Shown piece after piece: positions 45,276 to 54,834 of a stretch of 64,000 nt of DNA (within the stretch, counting starts at the first letter, position 1; each line of letters starts with the position of its first letter). The DNA lies in assembly GCA_946481315.1 (NCBI GenBank), contig CAMLMH010000013.1, forward strand, positions 21,113 through 85,112, written 5' to 3'. The notes beneath the pieces were generated by a model. It saw nothing but the letters and a program-made list of their open reading frames with translations. It did not search any database and was not told the origin of the DNA. The stretch is from an uncultured Bacteriovorax sp. (GTDB lineage: Bacteria; Bdellovibrionota; Bacteriovoracia; Bacteriovoracales; Bacteriovoracaceae). A program made the position numbers and the translations under genes.

Positions 45276-46433
45276 TTAGCCGACCCAATCCAGTCTCTTG
45301 AAGTAATATGCTGAAACAAAAAACAAGATAAAACTTGGCAAAAAACTTGATACGATTGCCGGAACAATTCCTCTCTGGGCAAGACTGATTAATAAGAAGT
45401 ACAACGCATAATATCCTATTACGATCAGGATCGCTTGAATGGTATTGTGCCCACCCGATCCACGTCCTCTTTTAATTCCCAAAGAAAATCCCAGCAAACC
45501 AAACAAAAGTATTTGAGGAAATGAAGCAAATCTTCCGAAATATTCGATCTGTCCTTTAACCAGAGTTTTTTTAGCTTCTCTGATTACGTCTGGCTCGGTC
45601 TTCTTTTTTGTCATGGCCTCTAATTTTACCATACGGTCATCATTTACAGCTTTCAGTTCTCGGCTGGTTTTCATGCTGTCTTTATCCAGAATTGCGGAAC
45701 TAAATTCTGCACTAAATACCGGAAAGTCGTATTCCTGGAACAATATCTTTTCAACTTTCTGTTCAGTACTATTAATTTTAACAATGTTGCCATCATTTAA
45801 ATGCAGCCTGAGTGCTGGTGTATGAAAATCATCTGCGTATAGTTTGATCAGAGAGCCTTTACGGGCAAAAATAATTCTTTCCTGGTCCAATTCCTTTAAG
45901 TGAATAAAGACTTCGCTGAAACTGTTTCCATCCTCCGATACGGAATCTGCAAAAAGTGTGACCTTGGGAATATCGGTAAAGAATTGTCCTGATTTGATAC
46001 TGGTAAGCATACCGGTAGAAGTAAGCTTCAAGATCGTATTTCGAAAATTGGCATTAGCCTTTGGTATATAAACAGTGTTAAGTGAAAAAATAGTAACTGC
46101 TATTAACAGCGTAGAAATAAAAAAAGGCAGATAGATTCTTAGTTTGGTAAGTCCAAAAGACCTCATAGCAATAATTTCTGAGTCTTCGCTGAGCTTATTT
46201 AAAGTATAAACTGCGGCGAAAAAAACAGAAAGTGGAGTCGCTAATGGAAAAAAAGAGACACTCAGGTCTGTGACCAGGCCGACAATGACAGAAAACTCCA
46301 CCCCTTTATTAACAATAAGCGAGATAATTCTGAACATATAAAAGGTAATCAGGAAAGCTACGAAGAATATGAACCCTACGATAAAGGGTGGAATAAAGTG
46401 GGCTGCCAGGTAGCGAGTAGTTACTTTTAACAT
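45276..46433 (-). CDS. LptF/LptG family LPS-export permease
   Basis: Membrane part of the LptB2FG transporter that lifts LPS from the inner membrane. Three N-terminal spans (FIPPFIVGFIFFVAFLITFYM, then others), a periplasmic beta-jellyroll (LFADSVSEDGNSFSEVFIHL), and three C-terminal spans ending LPSFILFFVSAYYF. Only one of the pair is here. ATG 46433 is preferred to GTG 46460 because it fits the family N-terminus; neither has a clear Shine-Dalgarno. Confidence 0.88.
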   Translation of the reverse strand: MLKVTTRYLAAHFIPPFIVGFIFFVAFLITFYMFRIISLIVNKGVEFSVIVGLVTDLSVSFFPLATPLSVFFAAVYTLNKLSEDSEIIAMRSFGLTKLRIYLPFFISTLLIAVTIFSLNTVYIPKANANFRNTILKLTSTGMLTSIKSGQFFTDIPKVTLFADSVSEDGNSFSEVFIHLKELDQERIIFARKGSLIKLYADDFHTPALRLHLNDGNIVKINSTEQKVEKILFQEYDFPVFSAEFSSAILDKDSMKTSRELKAVNDDRMVKLEAMTKKKTEPDVIREAKKTLVKGQIEYFGRFASFPQILLFGLLGFSLGIKRGRGSGGHNTIQAILIVIGYYALYFLLISLAQRGIVPAIVSSFLPSFILFFVSAYYFKRLDWVG

Positions 46434-46505
46434 AGACTGTGCTATTTTATCTCGATTCACTATTTAGAACAAATTATTATCAAAGACTTTACCAGGACAT
46501 GATCA

Positions 46506-48059
46506 ATGAAATTAAACCTAAGTTCAGAACCAAATCTCTCAGGTACAGAATTACACATTTTCTCCTGCTTTAACAAAACTCAGGAAGCCAAAGCTGTTTC
46601 AAAAAAAACCAAAGGTGCTAAGGCTGAACAACCTAAATCCCAAAAGGTTCTTTCTCACGCTCACTGGCCAGCCGAGCTAGAAGAAGCTTTCAGTCACGCT
46701 GTTGCTGCAAAACATTTTAAAGGTGATGCCGGCGAAACGTTTTCACTTACTCTTTTAAGCGGAGCCACTGCCATAATCATCGGGCTGGGTGACAAAAATA
46801 AAGTTAATAAAGAACTACTTCGCCGTCAGATCGCGACACTCTACAAAGCAGTTTCTGCAAAATATGAAGACGCTACTTTGCATCTGGATGGATTCCTGAT
46901 CAAAGGAGAACTGGAAGAATCTCTAAGCGCCATTGCCGAAGCTCTTTATATGGCTTCTTACACCTTTGATCGTCACCTGAGCACGAAAAAACCTGCCCGT
47001 TTGCAAACGATAACCCTTGCTACCAGCGAGAAAAAAGCTGCCACAAAAAAATTCGAACAAACACTCGCTGAAGCCCAGTTGCTTGGAGAGAGTATTTCAG
47101 TAGCACGTGACTTCGTAAACGAAGCTCCGAATATTCTGAATTCTGAAACATATGCAAAAGAAATTGAAAAAGACGCAAAGAAACTAAAACACGTTAAGAT
47201 CAAAATCCTGGGCAAGGCTGAACTTAAACGTGAAAAGATGGGAATGTTCCTGTCTGTCAACGCTGGTTCAGCTTATGAGCCACAACTTGTTCACCTGACC
47301 TATACTCCACCAAAAGCAACGGCCAAAACAAAACATATCGCACTGGTTGGTAAAGGACTTACTTTCGATACTGGCGGATACTCACTGAAGCCAGGTGCAT
47401 CAATGATGAACATGAAGTTTGATATGGCCGGCTCAGCAACTATGTATGCTGCATTCCGTGCGGCTGTTCTTCTTCAGCTTCCTGTTAAAATTTCCTGCTA
47501 CCTGGGTATCACTGACAATGCCGTGAATAGCCTGGCCACCATGCCTGATTCAATCGTAACAGCTCGTAACGGAAAAACAGTAGAAATCCTGAACACCGAC
47601 GCTGAAGGACGCCTCGTTCTTGGTGACGTTGTTAACTACGCTTGTGATTCAAAACCAGACGCTCTTATCGATGCTGCAACGTTAACCGGTGCGATCCTGG
47701 TAGCTTTGGGCTCCGAAGTCTGCGGTCTTTTCTCCAACAACCAGAAACTGGCCGACTCACTATTAAAGTCAGCTAAAAACGTTGATGAGTATATGTGGCA
47801 ACTTCCCATTATCACTGAACACAAAAATGATATGAAAGCGACTGTAGCTGACCTTAAAAATATTGGCTCTAACGGTAACGGTGGATCGGCTAAAGGTGCT
47901 GCGTTCATTGAAAACTTTATTGATCCAAACATTGCATGGGCGCACCTGGATATCGCTGGTATCGGCGATTCTCAGGGACACCTACCGTACTGTTCACCAA
48001 AAGGTGCTTCTGGTCTGATCATCAGAACACTTGTTGATTATTTAAAGCACCAAAAATAA
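46506..48059 (+). CDS. pepA: Leucyl aminopeptidase
   Basis: M17 cytosolic aminopeptidase of 517 residues. Motifs: VGKGLTFDTGGYSLKPG (first metal Lys/Asp), MKFDMAGSATMY, and the signature NTDAEGRLVLGDV (Asp and Glu metal ligands, Arg bicarbonate site). The N-terminal domain (residues 1-190) is less conserved, as in the family, and has an unusually Lys/Ala-rich stretch (residues 26-45). The stop overlaps the trmL start by one base. Confidence 0.95.
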   Translation: MKLNLSSEPNLSGTELHIFSCFNKTQEAKAVSKKTKGAKAEQPKSQKVLSHAHWPAELEEAFSHAVAAKHFKGDAGETFSLTLLSGATAIIIGLGDKNKVNKELLRRQIATLYKAVSAKYEDATLHLDGFLIKGELEESLSAIAEALYMASYTFDRHLSTKKPARLQTITLATSEKKAATKKFEQTLAEAQLLGESISVARDFVNEAPNILNSETYAKEIEKDAKKLKHVKIKILGKAELKREKMGMFLSVNAGSAYEPQLVHLTYTPPKATAKTKHIALVGKGLTFDTGGYSLKPGASMMNMKFDMAGSATMYAAFRAAVLLQLPVKISCYLGITDNAVNSLATMPDSIVTARNGKTVEILNTDAEGRLVLGDVVNYACDSKPDALIDAATLTGAILVALGSEVCGLFSNNQKLADSLLKSAKNVDEYMWQLPIITEHKNDMKATVADLKNIGSNGNGGSAKGAAFIENFIDPNIAWAHLDIAGIGDSQGHLPYCSPKGASGLIIRTLVDYLKHQK

Positions 48060-48529
48060 TGTCTAAATTTAAGATCGTATTAGTAGCTCCCGAAATTCCC
48101 GGCAATACCGGGAGTATCGGGCGCACTGCGGTCGCTCTCGATCTGGAACTTATTCTTATTAAGCCTCTCGCCTTCGACATTTCCGAAAAGGCCGTTCGCC
48201 GGGCAGGACTCGACTACTGGAAATACGTAAAGCTCAAAACTTATGAGTCATGGGAAGATTTCATGCAAAATGAAAATCCTTCTCCTGATAATATGTTTCT
48301 CTTTTCTCGATTTGCTAAAAAGCCAATTTTCGATTTCGACATAAAAGCAAACTGCTACTTGATTTTTGGCTCTGAAACTAAAGGATTGCCGACAGAGATC
48401 AAAGACCAGTTTCAGGATCAGCTCGTAACATTGCCGATGAATTCCGAACACATTCGTTCTTTGAATCTTGCCAACGCCGCTACAGCAGCAGCTTACGAAG
48501 CCCTTCGCCAGATAGATTTCAAACGTTAG
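48059..48529 (+). CDS. trmL: tRNA (cytidine/uridine-34) 2-prime-O-methyltransferase
   Basis: A 156-residue SPOUT methyltransferase that modifies the wobble base of tRNA-Leu. Motifs: APEIPGNTGSIGRTAVALD, LIFGSETKGLP and LPMNSEHIRSLNLANAATAA (the knot). The length fits TrmL. It shares the transcript of pepA by TAATG overlap. Confidence 0.94.
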   Translation: MSKFKIVLVAPEIPGNTGSIGRTAVALDLELILIKPLAFDISEKAVRRAGLDYWKYVKLKTYESWEDFMQNENPSPDNMFLFSRFAKKPIFDFDIKANCYLIFGSETKGLPTEIKDQFQDQLVTLPMNSEHIRSLNLANAATAAAYEALRQIDFKR

Positions 48530-48545
48530 TCCTATTTTTTTTGGC

Positions 48546-48574
48546 AAAAAAAAGGCCAGGCATTAAGCCCGGCC
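48546..48574 (-). terminator. Terminator between trmL and porin genes
   Basis: The stem GGCCgGGC / GCCtGGCC (48554-48574) ends in a run of eight T on the minus strand, serving the porin-like gene; the plus strand has only AGTTTT, so it may also act weakly for trmL. Confidence 0.88.
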
Positions 48575-48602
48575 AGTTTTCGTCATTCTTAAGAAGAATT
48601 AA

Positions 48603-49943
48603 TTAGAACTTGTAAGTCATACCGACAGATGATTCAAGATTGTCTAGAGAAAGAATACCAGCATTTGTGCCGCTTCCAATTGTACCAGCTCTGCTCGCCG
48701 CAGATGTTCCAATTAGACCATCAACCGAGAATTGACCGAAAGTTAAAGATGCACCAGCATTTACTACAGTAGAGTTAGCAAGTCTTGCTTTGCCATTTAC
48801 ACCGTAAATGTTAGTGATCAAGTTACGAGCAACTGGGTTCAGGTTTGTTGTACCTGTACCTGTCAAACGCTTGTTGTCTCTTTGACCCCATAGATTCTGA
48901 ACTACAGATCCGCGAAGTGTTAACCAGTCTGTAGCTTTAGCTTCATAGCCTAAAGTAACAGGGATCACAAGGTGACGAACTTCACCCTTAGTGGCGAACT
49001 TTAAGTTGATATCAGTTTTCTTAGCCGTTAAAGAAGCAAAAATTTTGTCTGTATTATTAACAGACCAGTCACGACCATATCCTAGGTAGTAAGAAGTGAA
49101 ATCACCTTTTACAGTACCGGATTGTCCACCGATTGCGCCGGCCACTGGAGCAGAATATCCAGCGAAACTGTCAGTTTGCTCCCAACCATATTTTTTTACA
49201 TATCCGAATACGCGTCCTTCCATTGCTTCAACAGATCCACCTACGTGAAGACCAAGCTTTCCTTCAAATTTCTGAGAAACTGAAGTTGCAGCAACACCCA
49301 GAGCTGGAATTGTGATTGTATCAACTGCTTCAGCTTCTGAATTAAGAGAGATGTTAGCGTGAGCATCCCAACCTGAACCAATAACACCAAGACGAACAGC
49401 GTATGCTGATTGCTCAGATGTACGAGTTTCATCCTCGTCAGCTGAATAAGTTACGTTAGCACCCCATTTAAGATCACTACCACCACCGACAAAAAGATCA
49501 ACTTGGTTATCAGCTGTAGGAAGCATTTTTGGGTTTAATCCAGTCGCAGGAAGTGCAGTTACTCCGTTGAATGAAGCAGCCGCTGAAGTTCCGGCAATTC
49601 TTAACAGTGATGAAGTGTTTGACTCGTTTCCGAAGTACACACCGTAAACCATGTCACCGAATTTTTTGAAGACTCCACCTTGAGCTTTTGGAGTTGTTGA
49701 AGAAGTTACAGTTGCAACTGTTGAACCAGCTGCCGTTCCTGTTGTTCCCCATTCTAAAACGGCATAGTCATAAAAGACATTTACGTAAGCAGCGTTTAAG
49801 AAAATATTTCTTTGATCCTGGATGTAATACATCCCTTCATTGTCAGTTTCATTCATGCCCAGAGCAAGTAATCTTGCCTGAGTCGCGTGTGCAGAAGTCG
49901 AAAGAACAGCAAGTGCACTTCCGATCATTAATAATTTTTTCAT
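48603..49943 (-). CDS. Outer-membrane beta-barrel protein, tandem paralogue A
   Basis: A 446-residue predicted outer-membrane barrel. Signal peptide MKKLLMIGSALAVLSTSAHA, cut before TQARLL. The rest alternates as in beta strands and ends in YKF, the terminal Phe recognised by the BAM machinery. ATG 49943 with GGGG upstream is preferred to 49964. It shares a block with the next gene (VDGLIGTSAASRAGTI). A porin or adhesin role is likely; substrate unknown. Confidence 0.82.
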   Translation of the reverse strand: MKKLLMIGSALAVLSTSAHATQARLLALGMNETDNEGMYYIQDQRNIFLNAAYVNVFYDYAVLEWGTTGTAAGSTVATVTSSTTPKAQGGVFKKFGDMVYGVYFGNESNTSSLLRIAGTSAAASFNGVTALPATGLNPKMLPTADNQVDLFVGGGSDLKWGANVTYSADEDETRTSEQSAYAVRLGVIGSGWDAHANISLNSEAEAVDTITIPALGVAATSVSQKFEGKLGLHVGGSVEAMEGRVFGYVKKYGWEQTDSFAGYSAPVAGAIGGQSGTVKGDFTSYYLGYGRDWSVNNTDKIFASLTAKKTDINLKFATKGEVRHLVIPVTLGYEAKATDWLTLRGSVVQNLWGQRDNKRLTGTGTTNLNPVARNLITNIYGVNGKARLANSTVVNAGASLTFGQFSVDGLIGTSAASRAGTIGSGTNAGILSLDNLESSVGMTYKF

Positions 49944-49988
49944 GCAGGGTTCCCCTTTAAGCAAATTAGTCGTCTAAGAAAAAAACCT

Positions 49989-50015
49989 AAAAAAAAGCCC
50001 ACCAAAAGGTGGGCT
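49989..50015 (-). terminator. Terminator of porin paralogue B
   Basis: AGCCCACC-TTTT-GGTGGGCT (49996-50015) followed by eight T on the minus strand. It lies between the two paralogues, so they are separate transcripts. Confidence 0.92.
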
Positions 50016-50032
50016 TGAATTCTTTAAAAGAA

Positions 50033-51136
50033 TTAGAACCAGTAAGATACTGCTACTCGTGACATTAGGTTGTCAGTTGAAAGCACACCTTGGTTAGTAT
50101 CAGCGTTAGCTGAAATTGTACCAGCTCTTGAAGCAGCTGAAGTACCGATTAGACCGTCAACTTTAAGTTTACCAAAGTTAAGAGTTGCACCAGCAGCTAC
50201 GTTAGTAGTGTTAGCTTGAGAAGCTTTCTTACCTGCAGCGTTCTTAGTGTTGTTCAGGATTACGTTTTGAGAAACTGATCCACGAAGAGTTAACCAAGAA
50301 GTAGCGTCAGCTTCCATAGCTAGTGTTACTGGAAGTTCATTCGTCTTAGTTTTCCCAGCAGTACCAACTTGGTTTGTTCCAAGAACTACTTTTGCGTCAG
50401 CGTAGATACGTGCAGTTGGGTTGATTTCCATAGTGTGTCCAACACCTGCAACAATTTCTGAACCTTTAGTTTCTGTCGTTACAGCAGCAACGCGAGATTC
50501 AGCTTTTGTGTTTTCGTAGCTAGCGAAAGCAGTTAGTTTTTCCATAGTGAATGAACCACCAACTAGGAAACCTGGCTTAACTTTATATTCGTCAGCAGCA
50601 GCTGTTAGTGAACCTTCAGACTTGTCTGAAAGTGTTACGTTTGCGTATGCTTCAGCAGCACCAGCAACTACACCAAGACCAAGACCGAAAGCTGTATTCT
50701 TTCTTTCCCAAGTTGTTGTCGCTTCGTCAGCAGAAGATGCATAGTGAAGACGAGCTCCCCACTTCACACCCATGTCACCAGCAAGGAATAAATCAAGAGC
50801 GTTGTCATGATTTAAGAAACCAGCTGTACGGTTAGCGTTGTTTTCGTCGTTACCAAGGTATAGACCGTAGTTGAAAGCTCCCATTTCACGGAAGAATCCA
50901 CCTTCAGCATTTGGCGCGTTTACAGCGTCAGTGTTAGCAGCTGTACCCCATTCAGTGATAAGGTAGTTTTTAGTTTCATTTAGACCAGCTGGGTTTCTGA
51001 AAACGTTTCTTGTGTCAGAAATATATTCTGAACCGCGAACGCCATCTTGGCCTAGAGCTTCAACTCTTGCTTTAGAAGCAAAAGCGTTTGTTGATAAAAC
51101 TGCAAGTCCTGCAATTACCAATACGTTTCTTTTCAT
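50033..51136 (-). CDS. Outer-membrane beta-barrel protein, tandem paralogue B
   Basis: A 367-residue barrel with signal peptide MKRNVLVIAGLAVLSTNAFA (cut before SKARVE), strong AAGGAG site, and C-terminal YWF. It shares with paralogue A the start (ARVEALG / ARLLALG), RNVFRNPAG, WLTLRGSVSQN and the end block GLIGTSAASRAGTI. It is shorter by about 80 residues, mainly in the middle. It uses a narrow set of codons (GTT, GCT, ACT/ACA), a sign of high expression. Confidence 0.83.
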   Translation of the reverse strand: MKRNVLVIAGLAVLSTNAFASKARVEALGQDGVRGSEYISDTRNVFRNPAGLNETKNYLITEWGTAANTDAVNAPNAEGGFFREMGAFNYGLYLGNDENNANRTAGFLNHDNALDLFLAGDMGVKWGARLHYASSADEATTTWERKNTAFGLGLGVVAGAAEAYANVTLSDKSEGSLTAAADEYKVKPGFLVGGSFTMEKLTAFASYENTKAESRVAAVTTETKGSEIVAGVGHTMEINPTARIYADAKVVLGTNQVGTAGKTKTNELPVTLAMEADATSWLTLRGSVSQNVILNNTKNAAGKKASQANTTNVAAGATLNFGKLKVDGLIGTSAASRAGTISANADTNQGVLSTDNLMSRVAVSYWF

Positions 51137-51232
51137 TCAATCTTCTCCTTGAAGTTAAACACAAAGTATTAAATACTTCTGTCCTTTATAAATCACGTCT
51201 TTAGTAAATGGTGTGGGCAGTCTTTTTGTTTG

Positions 51233-52387
51233 TCAACTAACCGCTGTTAGATTTTTTTCGCACATCTGATAGACGACGAGAGCTCTGGTGATGCCATTCA
51301 AACCCTCTGCAGAATATTCGAACAACTCTTGAACGCGGCGCTCATCTGCCACGGGAGCATTTACTCCAATGAAAAGCATGTTGCGAAGTAATGATTGAGA
51401 TGCTGACTGGGCGGTATGAAAAAGGTTATCGTCAATTTTCAAACACCCGATATTTTGCTCAAGCGAGATAAATTCTTTGTGATGAATTTTTGAAAAAGTT
51501 TCAAAAATTTTCTCCATACTCTTCTTTAATAAGCGAATAATGCGAGAAACGTCTTCCTCTGAAAGCTGATCTTCGTCAAGATAATGCATGAACTCGATTT
51601 CCTGCTGACCGGTTCGAACATTCGTTTTCAACTCTCCTACGAAGTGGCCCCACTCATGGGTATAGCTAAGAGGAATAAAAAGAGTCTCTTTCATTTCGCT
51701 TAGTGGCTTTTGATCAAAAATAAATTTCACAAATAGGGCAGATGGAGCTGCTGTACTTTCACAAAACTGTATCAACTCATCGCTGAGTTTATTCTTCTCT
51801 TCAAAAAGTTCCATAAATCTGGAAGGTGAAAAGCCAAAATAAAGGTGTTCACAAAAAAATTCAGTTCCGTTCAGGCACTCAATTGTAAAAGTCTCTTCAT
51901 TCTTGCCAATTTTTTTGATCTTCACCTGATAGGCTTCCAGATTCATCTTTTCAATCAACGATTCAGATTCGTTGAGCTCCGGAAACAATAACGAGTAGTC
52001 CACGTCAAATCGAGGTCCGGTGTAAAACTCTTCATCGAATTTCAGAGCTTCTGGCTTACTGCGACTTCCGAAAGTTTTCCAGGCCATATCTTTATAGAAG
52101 ACAGCATTTTGTTCCCCGGCCGTAAAGGCCATTTCCGGATAAAGTTTTTTAAAAACAGCCCGATTCGTCTCCCCTCGAATAGTACCTGGACCTTTTGGAA
52201 GTAGATCTGCTGTTAAGATTTTATCTTCAGAAAGCAATCTGACGTTTTCGGCACCATAGATTGATTTTAATTTTGTATATAATGATAAAGCGAAAATATC
52301 TTTGCCGATAACTAGATGAGGAATTGAAATCGTTTCTTTTTGAACAACATCAATTTTTTTTAATTTATGAATATCTTTGAAGGCCAC
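51233..52387 (-). CDS. Hypothetical protein, degenerate oxidoreductase-like
   Basis: A 384-residue soluble protein. It begins with a beta-alpha-beta like stretch (IPHLVIGKDIFALSLYTKLKSIYGAENVRLL) where the G-x-G-x-x-G of FAD/NAD proteins is lost, and later LYFGFSPSRFMELF and LFIGVNAPVADERRVQELFEYSAEGLNG, which resemble amine-oxidase-like folds. Likely a flavoprotein relative that no longer binds the cofactor; this is a guess. GTG start with AGAGG. Confidence 0.6.
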   Translation of the reverse strand: MAFKDIHKLKKIDVVQKETISIPHLVIGKDIFALSLYTKLKSIYGAENVRLLSEDKILTADLLPKGPGTIRGETNRAVFKKLYPEMAFTAGEQNAVFYKDMAWKTFGSRSKPEALKFDEEFYTGPRFDVDYSLLFPELNESESLIEKMNLEAYQVKIKKIGKNEETFTIECLNGTEFFCEHLYFGFSPSRFMELFEEKNKLSDELIQFCESTAAPSALFVKFIFDQKPLSEMKETLFIPLSYTHEWGHFVGELKTNVRTGQQEIEFMHYLDEDQLSEEDVSRIIRLLKKSMEKIFETFSKIHHKEFISLEQNIGCLKIDDNLFHTAQSASQSLLRNMLFIGVNAPVADERRVQELFEYSAEGLNGITRALVVYQMCEKNLTAVS

Positions 52388-52488
52388 GATTTACCTCTTG
52401 GTCTTTAAAAATGAAGTACACTTCTGGATTTGATTCCAAAGTGTACTTCATAAAAAAGTGGACTGAGAAGTAAAATTTATGACTATTC

Positions 52489-54078
52489 TTATCGGATAAC
52501 TAAACGGACGCCGGCATTTACCTTTTTGGATTTTTTATTGATGACTTCCTGATTGGACGCAATTAACCGCTTAACGGAGATGCCGTGCTTTTGAGCTACG
52601 GTAAATAGTGTTTCCCCTTTTTTTACGGTATAATAGCGCCCTTTTTGCTTTTTTCTGGCCGCATACCTCCGCATTCTGTATTCACGCGATTTTTTTCTGA
52701 TAATTTCACGACGAGGCTTTTCGAACAAATCAGCATACAGGTTGTTCGAAGGTGAAACTACTTCATTAATACGGAATGGAAGTTTAATAACATCGCCTGC
52801 TTTAAACTTTGTTTTTTCGGAGACATTATTTAACGAAGCCAATACATAATTCTTTTTGATTCTGAATTTTTTCGAGATCTGAGCTAATGACATTCCCTTC
52901 TTAGGAATTACATATTCCTGGAAATCTGAAGCTAGTAGATCTGCTTTAGCACAACATTGAGCGAATTTTTCTGCTGTGTTTGGAGGTAACCTTAACTTGT
53001 AATCAGCGATATTAGGTGGAGTAAACCAGCGAAGGATTTCTGGATTCAGACGTTGAATCTCTTCAAACTCAACCCCCATAGCTTCAGACAACTTAACCAG
53101 ATCAGTAGCGGCAGGAACACTGACTTCGTCAAAATCCAGTGGTTCGTGAAATTCAACATCATCAAATCCGAACGATTTTAAATTTTTCCCGATAATCGCC
53201 AGGGCCATAATCTTAGGAACATAATTTTTAGTTTCGTCTTTTAGATATTTCCCTTTAGTTAAATGCCAGAAGTCTTCCGACTTATATTTTTTGATTGCAC
53301 GGCCAAGTTTGCCTTCACCCGCGTTGTATGCGGCTGCAGCCACTTCCCATTGTCCGAAATCATCATAAAGTTTTGTTAAGTAACGTGCAGCTGCAACCGT
53401 CGCTTTGATCGGGTCACGACGTTCGTCTCGGTACCAGTCTTGATCCAGTCCATACATTTTACCGGTATATGGCATGAACTGCCATGGACCAACGGCAGCT
53501 GCCCATGATTTAGCTGTAGTCACAAATCCACTCTCCGCCATGGCCAAGAAGATCAGATCGCGAGGGAGTCCGTGTTCTTCTAAGATGGCTCCGAGAATGG
53601 GAGCGTATCGTCCTGCTCGTTCGGTATATCTTTCGAAATAGCCACGGCCGCGGTTTAGGAAATAATCCATCCACTTTTTAACTTGAGCATTATAAACAAC
53701 AGGGATATCAAAATAATTATTTTCCAGATTGAGCTCTTCAGCTCCTTCGAGATAATAGGTTTTGCCTTTATAGGTATTGAGGGTTTCGCTTGTAGAAGCG
53801 CCCTCAATAATCGAACGTGATTGTGCTTTGGCGATTTTTGCTGAAACTTCCTCATCCAGTTTTTTATCTTCAACCGAATAGTCTTTTTTCTTCAGACGAA
53901 GGTAAGCTTCGCGCACACTTTCAGATGCAAATCCAGAATTATTCACCGCTGCCGTGGGTGCTGCTTCGGGCGCTAATTGCTGTTTTGACTGCGTTTGAGA
54001 GGTTGCACATGATGAAAGGATGAATGAAGCGAATAGGAGCTGAATAGTAGTTGACTTAATTGGTAGAAATTTTCTCAT
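52489..54078 (-). CDS. mltD: LysM-containing lytic transglycosylase (MltD type)
   Basis: A 529-residue predicted lipoprotein (lipobox SSC then ATS) that cleaves peptidoglycan. The SLT domain (residues about 165-290) has LIFLAMAESGF with the catalytic Glu, AVGPWQFMP, TVAAARYLTKLYDDFGQWEVAAAAYNAGEG. Two LysM domains follow: YVIPKKGMSLAQISKKF (about 390) and YYTVKKGETLFTVAQKHGI (about 480). Typical MltD layout. Preceded by a 210-base leader. Confidence 0.93.
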   Translation of the reverse strand: MRKFLPIKSTTIQLLFASFILSSCATSQTQSKQQLAPEAAPTAAVNNSGFASESVREAYLRLKKKDYSVEDKKLDEEVSAKIAKAQSRSIIEGASTSETLNTYKGKTYYLEGAEELNLENNYFDIPVVYNAQVKKWMDYFLNRGRGYFERYTERAGRYAPILGAILEEHGLPRDLIFLAMAESGFVTTAKSWAAAVGPWQFMPYTGKMYGLDQDWYRDERRDPIKATVAAARYLTKLYDDFGQWEVAAAAYNAGEGKLGRAIKKYKSEDFWHLTKGKYLKDETKNYVPKIMALAIIGKNLKSFGFDDVEFHEPLDFDEVSVPAATDLVKLSEAMGVEFEEIQRLNPEILRWFTPPNIADYKLRLPPNTAEKFAQCCAKADLLASDFQEYVIPKKGMSLAQISKKFRIKKNYVLASLNNVSEKTKFKAGDVIKLPFRINEVVSPSNNLYADLFEKPRREIIRKKSREYRMRRYAARKKQKGRYYTVKKGETLFTVAQKHGISVKRLIASNQEVINKKSKKVNAGVRLVIR

Positions 54079-54288
54079 TAATAATCATCCTTATTATCTT
54101 TGAAGCCGCAGTTGAAACCGATCCCTCACGGATGGGGTAACCTGGCAAAAGTAAGAGATCAACGCTCCTGTTAATCTCAAGCAGTGACTCTCGTCATCAA
54201 GACTCATAAAGAGTCTAACAAAGGTTGGCTAATTATAAAAGTTTTTTCCCGTCTAGTATCGCTTTAAAACTCGGTCTAGGATGAATCT
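54079..54288 (-). other. 210-base gap between mltD and a divergent gene
   Basis: Holds the starts of both neighbours. It has a short hairpin AGACTC-ATAAA-GAGTCT (54200-54216) and, on the mltD strand, a GC-rich stretch CCCATCC-GTGA-GGGATCGG that can fold. I looked for known c-di-GMP and c-di-AMP riboswitch cores and did not find a clear match. Confidence 0.4.
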
Positions 54289-54834
54289 ATGAAACATCCA
54301 TTTCAAAAATTACTTTTAGTTATCAGCTGCCTGCTGGTAACTATTGCCGATATTCAGGGAGAAATCAAATCACCCAATTATGATTTTACCCTTACATCAC
54401 TTGAACTTTTTTTCCCGGGCAAAAGTCTCGAAGAAGCCAAAAAAACAAATCCTAATTCCGAGATCTTTGAAGATAACGGTGACCTTAAAGTAATACGCTT
54501 TAATCTCAAGCGGGCAGGCTATAAACTTGACGTCTACACTCAGGTTAAGAAGGATGAAATCGTTGATTTATATGTTCGCTTGCCTCAGCATTTTCTGCAC
54601 GATTTATTACTGGCAGATTTACAGAAGAAATATAAAAAGCAGGATCATTTCATTCGTAAGGATCTGAGTGCTCTTTATGTCTGGAAAAATCGCGAGGGTC
54701 ATCACCTGCTCTACCACGGCAGCTGTTCGATCACCTGTTTTCCAATGTATCTTGAAGTGGTCAAGGCTTCACCGGATATTATCCCTCTTTACCAGCGTTT
54801 TAATGAAGCCTTGCCTCTGTGGGAAATCAAATAA
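54289..54834 (+). CDS. Secreted hypothetical protein
   Basis: A 181-residue protein with a signal peptide (MKHPFQKLLLVISCLLVTIADIQG, cut before EIKSPN). The core has LFFPGKSLEEAKKTNPNSEIF and HHLLYHGSCSITCFPMYLEVV with a Cys pair. No family recognised. AGGA precedes the start. It overlaps the opposing lgt gene by 8 bases. Confidence 0.75.
   Translation: MKHPFQKLLLVISCLLVTIADIQGEIKSPNYDFTLTSLELFFPGKSLEEAKKTNPNSEIFEDNGDLKVIRFNLKRAGYKLDVYTQVKKDEIVDLYVRLPQHFLHDLLLADLQKKYKKQDHFIRKDLSALYVWKNREGHHLLYHGSCSITCFPMYLEVVKASPDIIPLYQRFNEALPLWEIK

Noticed and set aside
54079..54288. Known c-di-GMP or c-di-AMP riboswitch before mltD
   Set aside because: The conserved core segments could not be found by eye; only generic hairpins are seen.
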